NCBI GenBank assembly: GCA_914767885.1
Contig: CAJZBQ010000035.1
Location: 310,001 to 374,000, forward strand
Source: Blepharisma stoltei
Lineage: Eukaryota; Ciliophora; Heterotrichea; Heterotrichida; Blepharismidae
Reading direction: 5' to 3'
DNA: 64,000 nucleotides
Part shown: piece after piece, positions 42,129 through 54,400 of the stretch
How positions within the stretch are numbered: the stretch's first letter is position 1
How the letters are laid out: each line of letters begins with the position of its first letter
Program-made: the position numbers and the translations under genes
Notes under the pieces: generated by a model
Seen by the model: only the letters and a program-made list of their open reading frames with translations
Databases searched by the model: none
What the model was told of the DNA's origin: nothing

Positions 42129-44262
42129 CTAATCAATTTTTATTAACTCTTGAATCAAACTATTTTTTCTTACTTCTATTGCTTTATCAATAAAAGTATC
42201 CAACAGAGCTCCATTTAGCATGCTATCAATCCCATGCATCGTCAAGCCAAACCTGTGGTCAGTAATTCGGTCCTGAGGCCAATTATAAGTCCTTATTTTC
42301 TCACTTCGATCACCTGTTCCTTTTTGCGACTTCCTAGATGCTTGCACTTCTTGCTCTCTTTCCTGCTTCTCCAAAGCATAAACTCTTGATCTCAGTACCT
42401 TCCAAGCTTTTTCTTTATTAATGTGTTGATATCGCTCATCTTGACACTGTGCCGTGATTCCTGTTGGGATGTGTGTTAGTCTAATAGCTGACTCAGTTTT
42501 ATTTACATGTTGGCCTCCTGCACCTCGTGATCGCATTGTTTCAATCTTGACGTCTTTTTCATCAATTTTGAAATCTACAGGAGCTTCTTCTGGTAAGACC
42601 ACAACAGATGCGGTTGAGGAGTGGAGGCGTCCCGAAGCTTCTGTCTCGGGGATGCGGATTACTTTGTGTACACCTGATTCGTATTTTAGTCTACCATATG
42701 AGTTATGTCCTTCAATTTTTATTGTTGCTTCTTTAACGCCTCTTACTGTTGACGCGTCTCTTGAGATTGATATCGTGTGGGCGTCCCATCCATGATGTTC
42801 TGCATAGCAGATATACATATTTAGTAAATCATCGCAAAATAAGCAGCTTTCTGATCCACCGACACCAGGCCTTAATTCGATAAGTGTGTTAGAAGTGTCA
42901 TCTGGGTCTTTTGGAATCAAGATCTCAATTGCCACAGCTTCTAAATCTTCTAGCTCAGATACTTTTTCATTTATTTCATTTTGAGCGTCTTCTTTCATAG
43001 TCTCGTCTTTTGCGAGGATTTCCAGATCTTCTATACTTATATTATTAAAATGGTGAGCGGAGCTAGGCCCTCGGTGCTCTGCGAGTTGATCAGGCCTGAT
43101 AAAGGTGAGACTTTATTGGTGATAGTTATCTGGGATAGGTATTTTAGTGCTAAACCTTTTTACCTCAACCCACAGATGATAGACCAAGGCGCAACGTCCT
43201 TCTGTACTTCTTGGGAGGCAATCTTTAATCTGGGCGTTAGTTGGAGTCAGTGTCTAGTGCCACTTGAACGTGAAGCTAACTCGTGAAGGGGTAGGGCTGA
43301 AATAAACCCCAGTGGCCCGTTATAATTAATCTTAATCATAATCATACCCTATACTTGTTGTCAAATCTTTTAGCTTACTCTCCCTCTCGATAAAAGAAAA
43401 AATTTTGCTGATCATAGATGGTTAAATTTTATTTTTAATAAATTTATTTTTTTAACAATTCCATTCGCAAAAATTGAAAGTAATTTGTAAACATTATGTT
43501 TAGAATCCAAATCATTTAGCAGAATTAGCTTGATATTTGATTATAATAATTATCACTTATATATTAAAATAATTTATGATTAAACAATTTTAATACTAAC
43601 TCCCCCCCCCTCCGTGAGTGAACAAAACCATTAGAAAAATCGCTATTTTTGCCCAAAAACCCGCCCTCCGTGAGTGAACAAAAATTTTTTTAATACAAAA
43701 ATTTTTTATGGAAAAAAGAATTGATATATAAATGATAATTAGTATAATGAAATCTAAAATTAATTCTGTTTAATTTTAAACGAATTGCTTTTTAAAACAT
43801 AAATTTTATAAATTAAATTAACATTTGCTTTCCAATTTTTGCGAATTAGGATTTTTTTTAAATTTCGAAATAAAATATTTTTTATAAAATTTATATATAA
43901 ATTTTTTTAAAAAAACAAATTAACCCCCCTCCGTGAGTGAACAAAATTTTTTTTGTTCACTCACTCACGGAGGGGGGGGGGAGTAAAAGTACTTTTGCTC
44001 CCTCACTTTTTTTTACAAAAATAAGTAATTTTCCAATAATTTTATATCTCACATAGTGGGAGTTAGTATAAAAATTAACTTGATCATTAAGTGATGCAGC
44101 TTCAATTTGCAGCCTAGGAATTTGGCTTGCTTCTTTTCCTTCAGTCAATATATGCATAATTTGGTCATTTAATAATTGCTGCTGCTTATAATACGGCTCA
44201 AGCTTTTTGAGTAATGACAATGTGAGTGGCTTGAAAGAATATGATCTTACAATTTGCCACAT
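42129..44262 (-). CDS. Class I peptide chain release factor (mitochondrial RF1-like), 400 aa after removal of two IESs
   Basis: Releases peptides at stop codons in mitochondria. GGQ motif in RSRGAGGQHVNKTESAIRLTH and PCRF domain (ELRPGVGGSESCLFCDDLL) are visible. N-terminus MWQIVRSYSFKPLTLSLLKK resembles a mitochondrial targeting peptide. Two insertions: composite IES 43371-43983 and retroposon IES 43032-43349. TA excision joins EGAKVLL-KDLTTSI-EDLEILAKDETMKEDAQ; 1203 nt, exact triplets. It decodes organellar, not nuclear, stops, so it does not bear on nuclear UGA reassignment. Confidence 0.88.
43032..43349 (+). mobile_element. Retroposon IES in the release factor gene (318 bp)
   Basis: Starts ATTATTAAAATGGTGAGCGG, has GGGCTGAAATAAACCCC and ends ATAATTAATCTTAATCATAATC. 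Duplication CTATACTT at 43031-43038 and 43349-43356; removal keeps SIEDLE in frame. Confidence 0.84.
43371..43983. mobile_element. Composite IES: truncated MITE plus full MITE in the release factor gene (613 bp)
   Basis: Left part (43375-43596) is a MITE 5' portion (TTACTCTCCCTCTCGATAAAAG, core GCAGAATTAGCTTGA). Right part (43597-43983) is a full reverse-oriented MITE ending GGGGGGGGGAG. Removing the two as separate TA units leaves the gene out of frame with a TAA. Cutting once, from TA 43371 to TA 43984, gives AKVLLKDLTTS in frame. Confidence 0.82.
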
Positions 44263-44311
44263 ATTTTAATATGAAAATAAAAGCTTCGCTAACACAAAAT
44301 TTTATTAGTTT

Positions 44312-45970
44312 TTACAATGCTATGTCTACATCGTTATCTGATCTTCTGGGCCTTTTATCAATAAATTCTCTCAGCTTCCTTATCATATCAGCCCCTCTTA
44401 TTACCTGTCGTAAAGACTTTCGACCAGTAGCGTTCGTAAACTGCGAGTTAGGCAGCGGCCGAGGCACATATTGTTCTGAGATTTCTGAAAAATCCTCGTC
44501 TGAGTCCAATAAAATTTGAGCATCATCAAAGCTGTTGAGTGACAAAAAAAGCTGCTGAGCCTCATCTAAGCTTTCATCTGCGCTGCACGACATTTCACAT
44601 TGATAATAAAAATCAGATGACCTGTCGCCCATCTTTGCAGTGGACTCTTCTGATATTGCTGGATTTGAGTACTCACTTTCCAGTCTAAGCTCTTCATAGT
44701 GGATTTTATTGGTCGTTAAATCAACTTCAAATAAAGAGTCTTCAGGAGGAGCAATTAAAACACTTTCAAACGTAACAATTACCTTTACAGAGGCATATAT
44801 AGGGATGATAGCCTTTACTGGGAAACCTATTTCGCTTAACATGCTGTGGCTTAAAAAGGGTTTTAGTTTATTAGCCTTTTTGCTCACAGTAGTCAAGAGA
44901 TCTAGTAATGGAACGAAGCTTTTTAATGAAAGCGGGTATGATTCGCATGCCATTAAAGTAGCTGTTATGTCTTTAGATATGTGCTTGCTTGATTTTGGAC
45001 TTAGCAGGACTGTATTAAAGTTTTCACTTCTTGAAGAGCTCTGTGAATAAAGTAAATACTCCTCAAAAGTCTTAAGGCTCTGCAAATTTTTATCGAGGAC
45101 AATCTGCCTTTTTTCCATATCAGCTGCAGCTTTGCACGTCAGCTTATATTTTACGCAGTTTCAATTTTTAACGTTTTCTGTGACTGGGTCGCCTTTCCAG
45201 TTTTTTTCTGGCTTGACGTTGACTCCGAAAATTTCAAACTCGCCACTTATTTTTTTCTTTTTAAATAGTTTTTCTACAACCCTCTCCACTTGCTCATTAG
45301 AGGGGTCAATTTCAAGCTCTTTGCAGGTTTTATTATTGTGGTCGACGATTATGACCTTTCCTTCGTCACTATCATAAATTATTGATAGGCAGCCCCTTTT
45401 GGATTTCAGACCTTCTCAGCCGATCAACGTTAAATCGATCCGAACTTGGCTCCCTTTTTTGTAAATCCGATAAATATCTGAAGGTGTTATTTTTTTTACA
45501 AAAGGAATCAAATTACTATTGCATTCCCATCGCATTATAAGTGAGAAGTCAGGCATTTCACTCAAAGCCTTTTTGAACTCTTCTTGATGATTGACTCATG
45601 TTTCTCTTGTATTTCGTAGGTATCCTGCAACTAATACTGATAGAATGTGGCGATCTTTCATACCCAAGGCTTGCTCCAAAGGACTTGGATCTTCAGGCGA
45701 TAATCGAAATTTAGGATCTGCCCCATGGTCAACGAGGACTAAGACTTCTTCATAGCGCTTCAATTTGACAGCAAGCATCAAAGGTGTGTTACCCAAAAAA
45801 TCCACCTGATCAATATCAACATAAATTCGGTCATTATCCTCTCCCGCACAAAGTTGGCGGATCCGGAATAAATTCCTCTCAAAAACGGCCTTATGTAATG
45901 GAAAACTGTCATTGGAATCAAGAGGAGGTAAAAGTGTAATGTATCTAACTATCACACATATAATAAACAC
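44312..45970 (-). CDS. ANKRD13-like ankyrin-repeat protein, 552 aa
   Basis: Ankyrin repeats (FPLHKAVFERNLFRIRQLCAG; LGNTPLMLAVKLKRYEEVLVLVDHGADP; PSPLEQALGMKDRHILSVLV) are followed by the ANKRD13/GPCR-chaperone region: DFSLIMRWECNSNLIPFVKKITPSDIYRIYKKGSQVRIDLTLIGWEG, then KRGCLSIIYDSDEGKV and EKNWKGDPVTENVKNWNCVKY. Acidic C-terminal tail could hold UIM-like helices (DEAQQLFLSLNSFDDAQILLDSD). The family binds ubiquitinated cargo on endosomes or chaperones membrane receptors. Several Trp are TGA (RNTRET-W). The first ATG at 45970 is not strongly supported; the real start could be closer to LPPLDSNDSF. Confidence 0.83.
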
Positions 45971-46066
45971 TTTTATTTATATAATTTTAATTTAGATTCT
46001 TTTTGATTTCTATTTTATGAATATTTGTTTAATAAATGTCGTTTTAATGAGTTTAGTCAAAATTTA

Positions 46067-46576
46067 TTATCTTTTGTCTATATTGCTTATATAGGCTGGT
46101 GCACCAAATTTTTTTCTCCAATGCTTGAAGAAAATTTCCACATGTGAATTCTCTATATTTCAACATGCCAGCCTAGATAAGCAATTTAGGCAATGTATAA
46201 AAAGATAAAATAGCATTAATAATAAGTTATCTAAAATTAGCTTGGTATAATAAGGAGAATTAAGTAAAGACTCAACGGCATTTGAGATATTTGAAATGGT
46301 CACTCCTTTTCAGAATTCGTAAAGCACCTTACGAACAAGTGGCTGCTCCCATGTAAGTGGATGAATTAGACTTCTTAATCTGTGTAAAGTTTTTGATTCG
46401 TCGTTTGGAAAAAAGCGAACGTGTTTTTCTTTTATTTGTAATATAAGGCTCAAGGATTTTAGCACTTGGAGCCTTCTTTCATTGTGGGAGATGCTAGGGA
46501 AGGTGTGACTATTTATTATCGCGATACAATCTTGACAAATTGAGTGTAATTGGTTTAAACCCCATCTCATTTTCAT
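46067..46576 (-). CDS. Hypothetical protein, 169 aa
   Basis: Starts MKMRWGLNQLHSICQDC; helical, Leu-rich, with Cys scattered (INSHTFPSISHNERRLQVLKSLSLILQIKEK; LILDNLLLMLFYLFIHCLNCLSRLACW). Ends FFKHWRKKFGAPAYISNIDKR-TAA. TGA is read as Trp twice (LYEF-W-KG and LAC-W-NIE). One possible membrane helix in the second half. No family recognised. Confidence 0.55.
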
Positions 46577-46942
46577 TTTTATATCTAATTTTAAGCTAGC
46601 AGCTCAAACTTGCCAGCTCTCTTTGTAATCTAACAAAGAATAAAGATTCAAAAGCATTAGGAACAAAGTTTGTTAAGGATTGATCGTTTATAATAAAAAT
46701 TAATATTATTTATAAAAATTAAAAGAGAAAATTTGATTGCAGTTGCCTTCTAACTTTAAAAATAGTGCTTTTTTATTTAAAAAATAATCATTATTGCAAA
46801 TAATTGTTTTATAATTCACAAATTTACAGATAATCTTCCCGCACATAGTAGGATTTTGAGAAATATTTGATCTTCATAAAATAGAAAAATAGAAAAGAAA
46901 ATAAAATTTGATACAAACGCAACATTCCAAATAAATTTAAAA
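46577..46942. other. Intergenic region, no gene seen
   Basis: About 370 bp AT-rich, divergent promoter region between two genes. Confidence 0.4.
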
Positions 46943-47386
46943 ATGGGAAGAGACCTCAACTTGATCAAGATGGGGACAGAGCTGATTCAATGCTCCATTT
47001 GCCTTGAATTTCCAATAGAGCCATTGGAATGCAAAGGTTGTGATAACTTATTTTGCAAAGAATGTCTGCTGCTTTGGTTTCGGGTCACAGAAAAGCTAGA
47101 ATGCCCACACAGATGTGAAAAATTGTATTTTAGCACTGTTGACCATACCTTAGCAAGATTAACCAGATGTGTCACTACAAAATGCCGAAATGAAAACTGT
47201 TCTTACCAAGGAAGCATTGATGAAGTAACAAAGCACGAAGAGTTATGCATCCCTCTAAATGAAAACAGAGCAGATATTGCATATGAGAAAATAGTGGAAT
47301 TAATCAATAGTCGAAGGGATGCTGAATGAATGATGTATTTGCTGTCTGCCTATAGACCCCCGCCACCTTATTACTTGTGTTATTAG
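46943..47386 (+). CDS. RING/TRAF-type zinc-finger protein, 147 aa
   Basis: RING-like module CSICLEFPIEPLECKGCDNLFCKECLLLWFRVTEKLECPHRC, followed by a second Cys/His unit (CRNENCSYQGSIDEVTKHEELC), the RING plus TRAF-finger order of small E3 ligases. Ends in a Pro/Tyr-rich tail (AYRPPPPYYLCY-TAG). Starts MGRDLNLIKMGTELIQ; a Met ten residues in is an alternative. TGA Trp after RRDAE. Likely cytosolic ubiquitin ligase by family. Confidence 0.75.
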
Positions 47387-47479
47387 GTACAACGTGTATA
47401 ATTAAATTAAAATATCTTTGTACTTTAATTTTTATTTAATTAGTCTATGCGACAATAACAGTAATTTAATAGCAAGTAA

Positions 47480-47857
47480 ATGGATGAGTTAGAAGAGCCA
47501 AGTGGAGAAGTTAATTCTGAGGATGCTCTGTGCAAAATCGTTAGAGGAGAAATTGATCCTGAATTAAATTATGTATTTGAGCTCAGAAACTTCCAGAGAA
47601 ATGGAGAAGATGATTTTACTTTATGATTGGCTACCACGACATTGGCAAATCATTTTGAAGATTTAGGAAATTTTGATCTGGCTGCTAAATATTTAGCGTT
47701 AACGTTTTATCATTACCCTGAAGATCAAGATATTACGTCAAAACTTCAAGAGGCTGGATTTTTAGAAAACGTAAAAAGCATTTATAATATGCAGCAAGGG
47801 ATGGATTATTTTATAGATCATGTCGTTCATTTTATGAAGCAAGCAATTACTCTTTAA
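47480..47857 (+). CDS. Hypothetical TPR-like small protein, 125 aa
   Basis: Acidic N-terminus MDELEEPSGEVNSEDALCKIVRG, then a helical hairpin pattern resembling one TPR pair (TLANHFEDLGNFDLAAKYLALTFYHYPEDQ). TGA-coded Trp in FTLWLATTT. Ends FMKQAITL-TAA. No exact family. 93 bp after the RING gene on the same strand. Confidence 0.6.
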
Positions 47858-48010
47858 CGTAATTATTTCCTTTATTTGTACTTTTTCCTTATCAATTAAT
47901 TTAAAATATAAAAAGTTATATTAAATTTAATGTTTGAGTGTAGTAGCTTTGCTTAATAAAATGCATAAATTGTGATTTATTTATTTTTCTCAAAAATTTT
48001 TTTTATAAAA

Positions 48011-50265
48011 TTACACAGCCTTATGGGTTTTCTTTTTTAAAATATAATGCCTCCAATAGTATTGAATATACAAAACTGCATTTCGAATATTCTGAAATAG
48101 GTTCCTGCATTGGTGCCTTCTTACTATTTTTTGAATAGCAATTGCAGAATTTTTCATTTTAAGAAATTTTCTTCTTGCTAAAAATTTTCTAATTTGAGCT
48201 TGAATTAATACAATTGAGAGTTCTTTATTTTCAGATTTTGTTTCTTCTATTGGATTCAGCAAGTTTCTTTTTATTCTATTTCCACCTTTATATCCTTTTA
48301 AGAGAGGATTAGCCAAGTATTTGCTTTTATTAAAATTTGGCTTATCTTGAGATTCAGTTTTATCGGGTTTATGTGGAATTAGTTTCTGATTTTGGAGTTT
48401 TTGCTCTTTTTCTGATTTTTTTGTTGTATTTTTATAATTAATATCAGGCTTTTCCGTTCGAGAAACTTCATTGAATATACCAAAACCTTCTTTTTTAATT
48501 CTTTCTAATTCTGCAACAGCAGATAAAGCCTTCAGCTTTGCTTGGTTTTTGCTATAATATTTTCTAGCTATATACCCTCTTCAATACTTTTGTATTGTAG
48601 TTGCACTCTTCTCTCTCAAGGACTTGTTATTATTCTGGGTTGTTTCTGATTTTTTTACTTTATCATTATAATGGCATGGCGAACCAACCTACCCTCTTAG
48701 CTCCGGTAGTTAGTATTCTACAGAGGCATTAGGAAGGGAGAATGATGTTCAGGAATATGTATCCGACTAGATTTTTCTGGTTTGGTGAAAGCGCAATGCC
48801 GAATATATCCGACTGTAAGCTTTAATCCTAATCTAGGCTCCTTAACTCAGAGGGAAATTGGTCCAAGAGTTTCACAGTACAGCCAGTAGCGCTCATTTTG
48901 GCCAATCGGGACTGTTCCCCAGCATGAAGGCTAGGAGTTACGTCCTGGGTTTCGGATTCCATTTCGGCCGAGAGTCAGCCAGAAAATTCAGCCATTTTGA
49001 ATTTTCCTAATAGGCAAATTTGCTGACGTACGACATGGTGACGCATTTTATCCAACTACCGAGTGGTGAGTGCAGGCCCTCATCCGGCAGGAACAACCTT
49101 TGCAAGTTGTATACGAATTAGCGAGCAGGCAAAGTGTATGCTACAGGTGGAAAAAATCCTTCGATGAACTACAGCGAGCTTTTCGATATGTAATAAGTAA
49201 GCTTTTTTTACTTCAGGTTTGAATTTTTTCTCAAAGCCATTTATTTTCGCTTGAATTTCTCCAAATTTTTCTTTAATTTTAAGAATGGAATTTTGGTCAA
49301 TAGCTTCTTTTGGCACTGATCTCCCTCTTTTAAATACTAGCCTCGCTTTAGAGGGAGGGTTTACAGAACTTAACCTTGCAGAGTTATGCTGAATATAAGA
49401 CTGCTGGCTAGGTGCATTTTCAATTATTTCACTCCTATTCATCGAATTTTCCAAAGACTTAGGAGTCTTCACCTTTGAATTTTTAGATAAAGGGCGTGCA
49501 CTTGTTCTGTTTGTTTGATTATATCTTCTATTTGATGATTTTATTTGAGGCAAAGTATTATCCAATTGCGCTATTTTTGAATGCAATAATGACTTAACTG
49601 CAGCATAACCAAAACTGGAATTCAGTTTTCCTAGCTTTTTGTCATTATTTTTATTATTTTTGATCATGTCATAACTAGATGCCAATTTTTGAGTCAAAGG
49701 GTGAGAATTTCCTAGCTTTTGTGTCGCCATATCCAAGCCACATTTATATGTTTCTTCTGCTTTTCTTATATCATTTAAAAACTCATATTCGACACCTGCG
49801 CTATACAGCACCAAAATCAATGTATTAATTACACCATCAGGGCCATCACGGTCATACACCTCTTTTAAAATCTGGAGGGCAGTTATTGCATGGTGAAGTG
49901 CTTTGTCATGTCTTTCAGCCTGGGAATAAATAGCACATATATTTAGATGAGTTGCTGCGAGATTTGTACGATCTGCTGAGGAAAAAGCATCAAAGTTAAG
50001 TGCTTTAAGCAGCCATTGCAGTGCAAGTTTTTGCTTTCCAAGTTTTTTGTAGTAGCAGCCAATGTTATTATTAGTGATCGCCAAAAGTTTTAAACTAATT
50101 GGGGATTTTTCACTAAACCTAAGAAGCTCTTGTGCTCGGGAAAGCTGCTGAAGAGATTCTGAATAGTTTTCTTGGCGAAGATAATCCATTGCAAGTTTAT
50201 TGCAATTAAGGACAAGTGAGTCTATCTGAGTTAGTTTTTACCCCTTTTTCTTCATTGAGTTCCAT
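48011..50265 (-). CDS. TPR and IQ-motif protein, 561 aa after IES removal
   Basis: N-terminal TPR array (LVLNCNKLAMDYLRQENYSESLQQLSRAQELL; NNIGCYYKKLGKQKLALQWLLKALNF; THLNICAIYSQAERHDKALHHAITALQIL; YSAGVEYEFLNDIRKAEETYKCGLDM), then a basic disordered region and IQ motifs (ATTIQKYWRGYIARKYY; SIVLIQAQIRKFLARRKFLK; AIAIQKIVRRHQCRNLF; VLYIQYYWRHYILKK). The short first exon (MELNEEKG, ATG 50265) is followed by a 16-nt intron at 50226-50241. A retroposon IES (48656-49208) separates the regions; removal gives FKPEVKKSETTQNN and 1686 nt. Calmodulin-binding scaffold, plausibly ciliary or centrosomal by inference. Confidence 0.85.
48656..49208 (+). mobile_element. Retroposon IES in the TPR/IQ gene (553 bp)
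   Basis: Head CATTATAATGGCATGGCG; GGGACTGTTCCCCAGCATGA and GGCCGAGAGTCAGCC blocks shared with 17401-17950. Duplication TTTTTTTACTT at 48650-48660 and 49203-49213 containing TA; in-frame removal. Confidence 0.85.
50226..50241 (-). other. 16-nt intron in the TPR/IQ gene
   Basis: Coding strand GTAAAAACTAACTCAG: A at position 10, CAG end. It links MELNEEKG to IDSLVLNCNKL in frame. Confidence 0.72.
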
Positions 50266-50422
50266 TTCCGTTTAGAGTCACTCTCTAAATATTTAAAAAT
50301 GATTCATAAATTGAAGTTCCCTTTAAATTTTCAAGAATAATATCTTATTAAGGTAACCAACGAGATTATTATTTTAATCTTATGCTAAATACTGCCTCTA
50401 AAGTTGCGTATTAGAAAAAATA

Positions 50423-51364
50423 ATGACCTATAATTTAATGGAAAGAAGAAAACCAAGATCAAAAATACCAAGTCAACAAACAGCAGCCCTCACAAGCAGT
50501 TCGACACCAGTGTCTTCCCTTAGGCTTCCAGAATCGGGCGAAATCCTTAATCTTGAGCCCCTTGGGAATATCGAGCAATTAAAAGAAATCATACATCAGC
50601 TTCAGTTAAAAGATGCCATAACCAGGCAAGAACTCTCCAAAGCTGAAAGAGTTAAAAAAGAGCTGAGTGACATTAAATTATCAATTCAGTCTGACATCCA
50701 AAGACTTGAAAAAGAGCTAACCCAAGAAGACAGAATGCTGCAAAGGCAAGAAGACGATCTTGTAAATATAAAATCCAAAGATTCAATTCCTTATAAACCA
50801 CATAGACATTACGCCTCAGAAATTACTTTTACAACAGAAAAATGTAGGGCATGAATAAAAGAGATGGAAACCATTCATAATGACGAAACGCAAGCACATA
50901 TCAGGACTCAACACAATTTTGGGAATCTAGAGAGAGATTTAAAAAGAAATGGAGACTCAAGAGAAATTATAGAAACTATGAAAGAACTGATAAATGATTA
51001 TGAAAGCCTTCTAGCTTTGAAAGATAGCAAAGCTCGAGTTGAAAGCGCTTTTTTGTATCAAGATGTGGAAGTGCTCAAAAGGAACTATAGTGATGAAGCG
51101 AATATTCTTGAAGGGCTGAGAGCAACTGCTTTTAAGTTTCAGAAAGAAAGATATGAGGTAGAAAAAAGAGTAAAAGAGTGCTGCAATGATGAAAAAATTG
51201 AGAAAGGGCTGAATGATAAGCCTGCAGAAGCAGACGCCCTGCAAGCTGCAAATCAAATTTTGGTGAGATTAAAAGAGAAACTAGGGAAATCAAACGAAAC
51301 AAGTCCTTTTCTCACAAAAATAAATCAGCAGGTAAATATACATAAAAATAGAGTTCAACTCTAG
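50423..51364 (+). CDS. Coiled-coil protein, 313 aa
   Basis: Basic, Ser/Thr-rich start (MTYNLMERRKPRSKIPSQQTAALTSSSTPVSS), then long heptad regions (NIEQLKEIIHQLQLKDAITRQELSKAERVKKEL; IQRLEKELTQEDRMLQRQEDDL) and, after TGA-coded Trp in KCRAWIKE, a second coil to the C-terminus. Charged, no TM. Resembles basal-body or ciliary coiled-coil proteins in composition; family not identified. Uninterrupted; stop TAG. Confidence 0.72.
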
Positions 51365-51442
51365 TTTGTATTTCTCACATCGTCATATAAATTTGCTCAG
51401 TCAATTATTAAACCATAAAGGAATTAATCTTTAGCCATTAAA

Positions 51443-54400
51443 TTACTTTTTTACTACTGAAGGCTTTTTCAGAACCATCTTTTTGGTGGATGCTGTTGAC
51501 ACCGTTCCTACTGGGGATTTTCCCTCTTCTTCCTTGGCTCCTTTCGCTTTACGTTCTGTTGGTATTCCTTTCAAGTCTACATCAGTTACAATCTTCCTCT
51601 CAGACAACGAAGCCATTAATTCAGGAATAAGGAAAGCTCCCAATCCATATCCTGCAATGCCATATTTCATAACAATCTTTGAAAACTCATGAGCTTCAAT
51701 GGCCTCTTTTCCGTCCCCAGCCCCTGCAAACAGCTCAGAAATTTGTTCAGGACTAAGATTAGGGTCATATTGTGTCACTAATTGAGTGAACTGTTCAAGA
51801 TTGATTGTCTCAGAGTTGAATCTTGAGAAATCTGAGTATAAGTGAGCCGCATCTTTTCTTTGTCTAGCTTTGAAGACTTCTACAAGAGCTATCAGATATG
51901 AAGCTTTTGAGACGACCCACTCAGGGTTTCTATTGCATTCCATAAGGTATTTCATATTGATTCTGCCTGTGAACTCAGTCTTTTCGAGCTCCCCGCTTCC
52001 GTCTTTGTCTAAAGACTCTAGGAGTGTTTGGATTTTTGCATCACTAATCCAGAGATCTAAGTCTTGCTTGACTCCTGCAATAAATTCTGTTGTGCTGATT
52101 GATCCGCCTCCATCTTTGTCTAGGACGTTGAATATCATTTCAGGGGTTTTGCCCATTTTGGCCATTTTATGAGTAATCATATAGGCGACGTAGTTGTCTA
52201 GGCTAACTGGTTCTGGCTTTATGAGCTCAAGGGCAAGAGTCCCTGATTCTTTGTCGTTAGCAAAGTTTACTAAAATATGGTCAATAACATCACTTAATAA
52301 TGCTAAGCCTCCTGTTGATGCAAGGTCATAAGCTGCTTTGCCGTGGGTAGTTCCTGTTGGAGCGCCTGTTTGTTTCTTTCCTTGTACAGCACGAGCTTTT
52401 TCTAATTTTTCAATTAAAGGATTGAAGTTAACTCTTGCTCTAACCAAATAGATAGCAAGATTATATGGAACTGGCTCAGGGTGGAAAACTTGCAAGAGAC
52501 GACTGTAGAAAATGGCATATTTATTGCCTTCTCTATAAACTTGCTGAAGACCAGGGATGAACTGTCCCAAGAACTTATAAGCCAGTGACTGTATTCCAAA
52601 GTTTCTTGTAATAAACTCCATCATAAACTCAGTCATTGACCTAGGCTGTCTTCTGTCAATTAAGTCTTTGCGGTCAGTTTCATATTTCTTATCCATAAGA
52701 TCTTCCAAAAACTTGAAAACGTTCAAGTAGCTCAATGGTTTTTCTCCTTTGACAGCAGACTGCTCAAGTGACTTTGTAATGATGTTACATTCAACCAGCT
52801 GCCTGTTTTCCTCCATCATACCTTTAGCGGCAGCTGTGTAGTTTTTCCTATCACTTTCATCCATATTTTCTGGGACTTCAATAAGCTCTGGTTCCTTGGT
52901 TTCTTCTGGAATTACTTTCTTAATTGGCCTCAAGCTCCTCCAATAGAAGAAACATTGATTTTGCTTATTTTTGTATGCATTGATAAACCTAATTAAGAAG
53001 TTCCTGTTCATTGCAAGATTATGCTTTCTTTCTAAAGCATCTAACTTAGCTTTTAAGGCTTCAATTTGGTCATTAAGATCTTTTATTATGGCTTCTCTTT
53101 TGCTGATTTCAGATGTCAATTCTTCGATTGCTTTTTGGACTTCTTTTGACTTGTCACCGCTGAACTCTTCAAGATAGGATAGCTGGGTGTGAAGCTTTTG
53201 GTTTTCGTTTTCAAGAGCAGCAGCAGTCTTTATAAGCTGGTCAAGTTGTCTGGTCTTGTATTTGAGTTCTTCGTTTTCTTGGGTAAGCTCTCTGATTTTT
53301 CTTTCAAGCTCGCTGATGTCGACGTCTTGCTCTTGGATTTTTTGCTCGCATTCATCTTTTTCTTCTTTAATCAGAAGATAAAGCTGATGGTATTTTTTGG
53401 CATCATTTAGTTGGTCTTCGATTTCTGATAGTGCTGAGTCTTTGTCTTCAATGATTTTCAATAGAATTGCTTTTTCTTCTGGGTTGTATAGAATTATTAA
53501 AATGGCGTGATCTGACGTGGGATTCCTGGTGACCTGTGAGTTGATCCAGGCCCAGGAAAGGCGAGCCACATGGCGATAGTTCTCCGGGGTGGGTTTTTGA
53601 CTTGGGGCTGACCCTTGTCTTTTTTCCTTACCTGCAAGATGACCCTACTGGCGCAAAATCCCGATACCACTCCATGGGAGCATTATTGAACCTGTGATAC
53701 GGTTCTGACAGGCTATGGAGAAGGCAGAAGGCGTTTCCCCTATACTTTGAGCCCTGTCAGAGGTTGAAGGAGTTTTCTGCTGAGATTCGGAGACCCCGAC
53801 CGGGTGGTGTGGCTTCCCCGAAGACCTTCGACGTCACCATTTTTTGGTGACGTCAGAAGGGAAAAAGGTGGTGTGAGGATAGCGCTTAGCGTCACTGCGA
53901 AGCTATCCGGTGGACAGCGAGGGGCTGAAATAAACCCCTGCGATCCGCTATAACTTTACTCTAATCTAATCTGGGTTGTATAGTGCAGCCTTTTCTTGAA
54001 GTTCTTTATTTTCATCCTGAAGAGCTAAAAGCTGTGTTTTTAAGTCTTCTACCTCTTTATTGAGATTATCAACTTGGTTTTCTAGACTTGCTTTATCGTT
54101 CTTCAGCCCTTGAATTTCATCTTCTTTTGACTTCACTTGCTCTTCTAAGTCAAATATTGTTTTGGCTTTATTCGCTAGCTCTTCTTTTGCTGCGGCTAGT
54201 TCTGCTTTTAAGCTATCTAGCAGTCCTTGGTCTCCTTTAAATGCTTCCTGGCTTAGTTTTTCGTAATTATCAATGGTAGCCTTCATGCTTTGGATTTCAT
54301 TATCTTTTTCATTTAAAAGTCTCTTTAAGTTTTTAATTTCTTGGTTTGCTTTGTCTAGGTCGTCTTCAAGCTTACTCCCCCCCTCCGTGTGAGAGAATAA

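Noticed and set aside
43376..43596. Independent IES ending at TA 43597
   Set aside because: Separate removal leaves the release factor out of frame; a single larger excision works.
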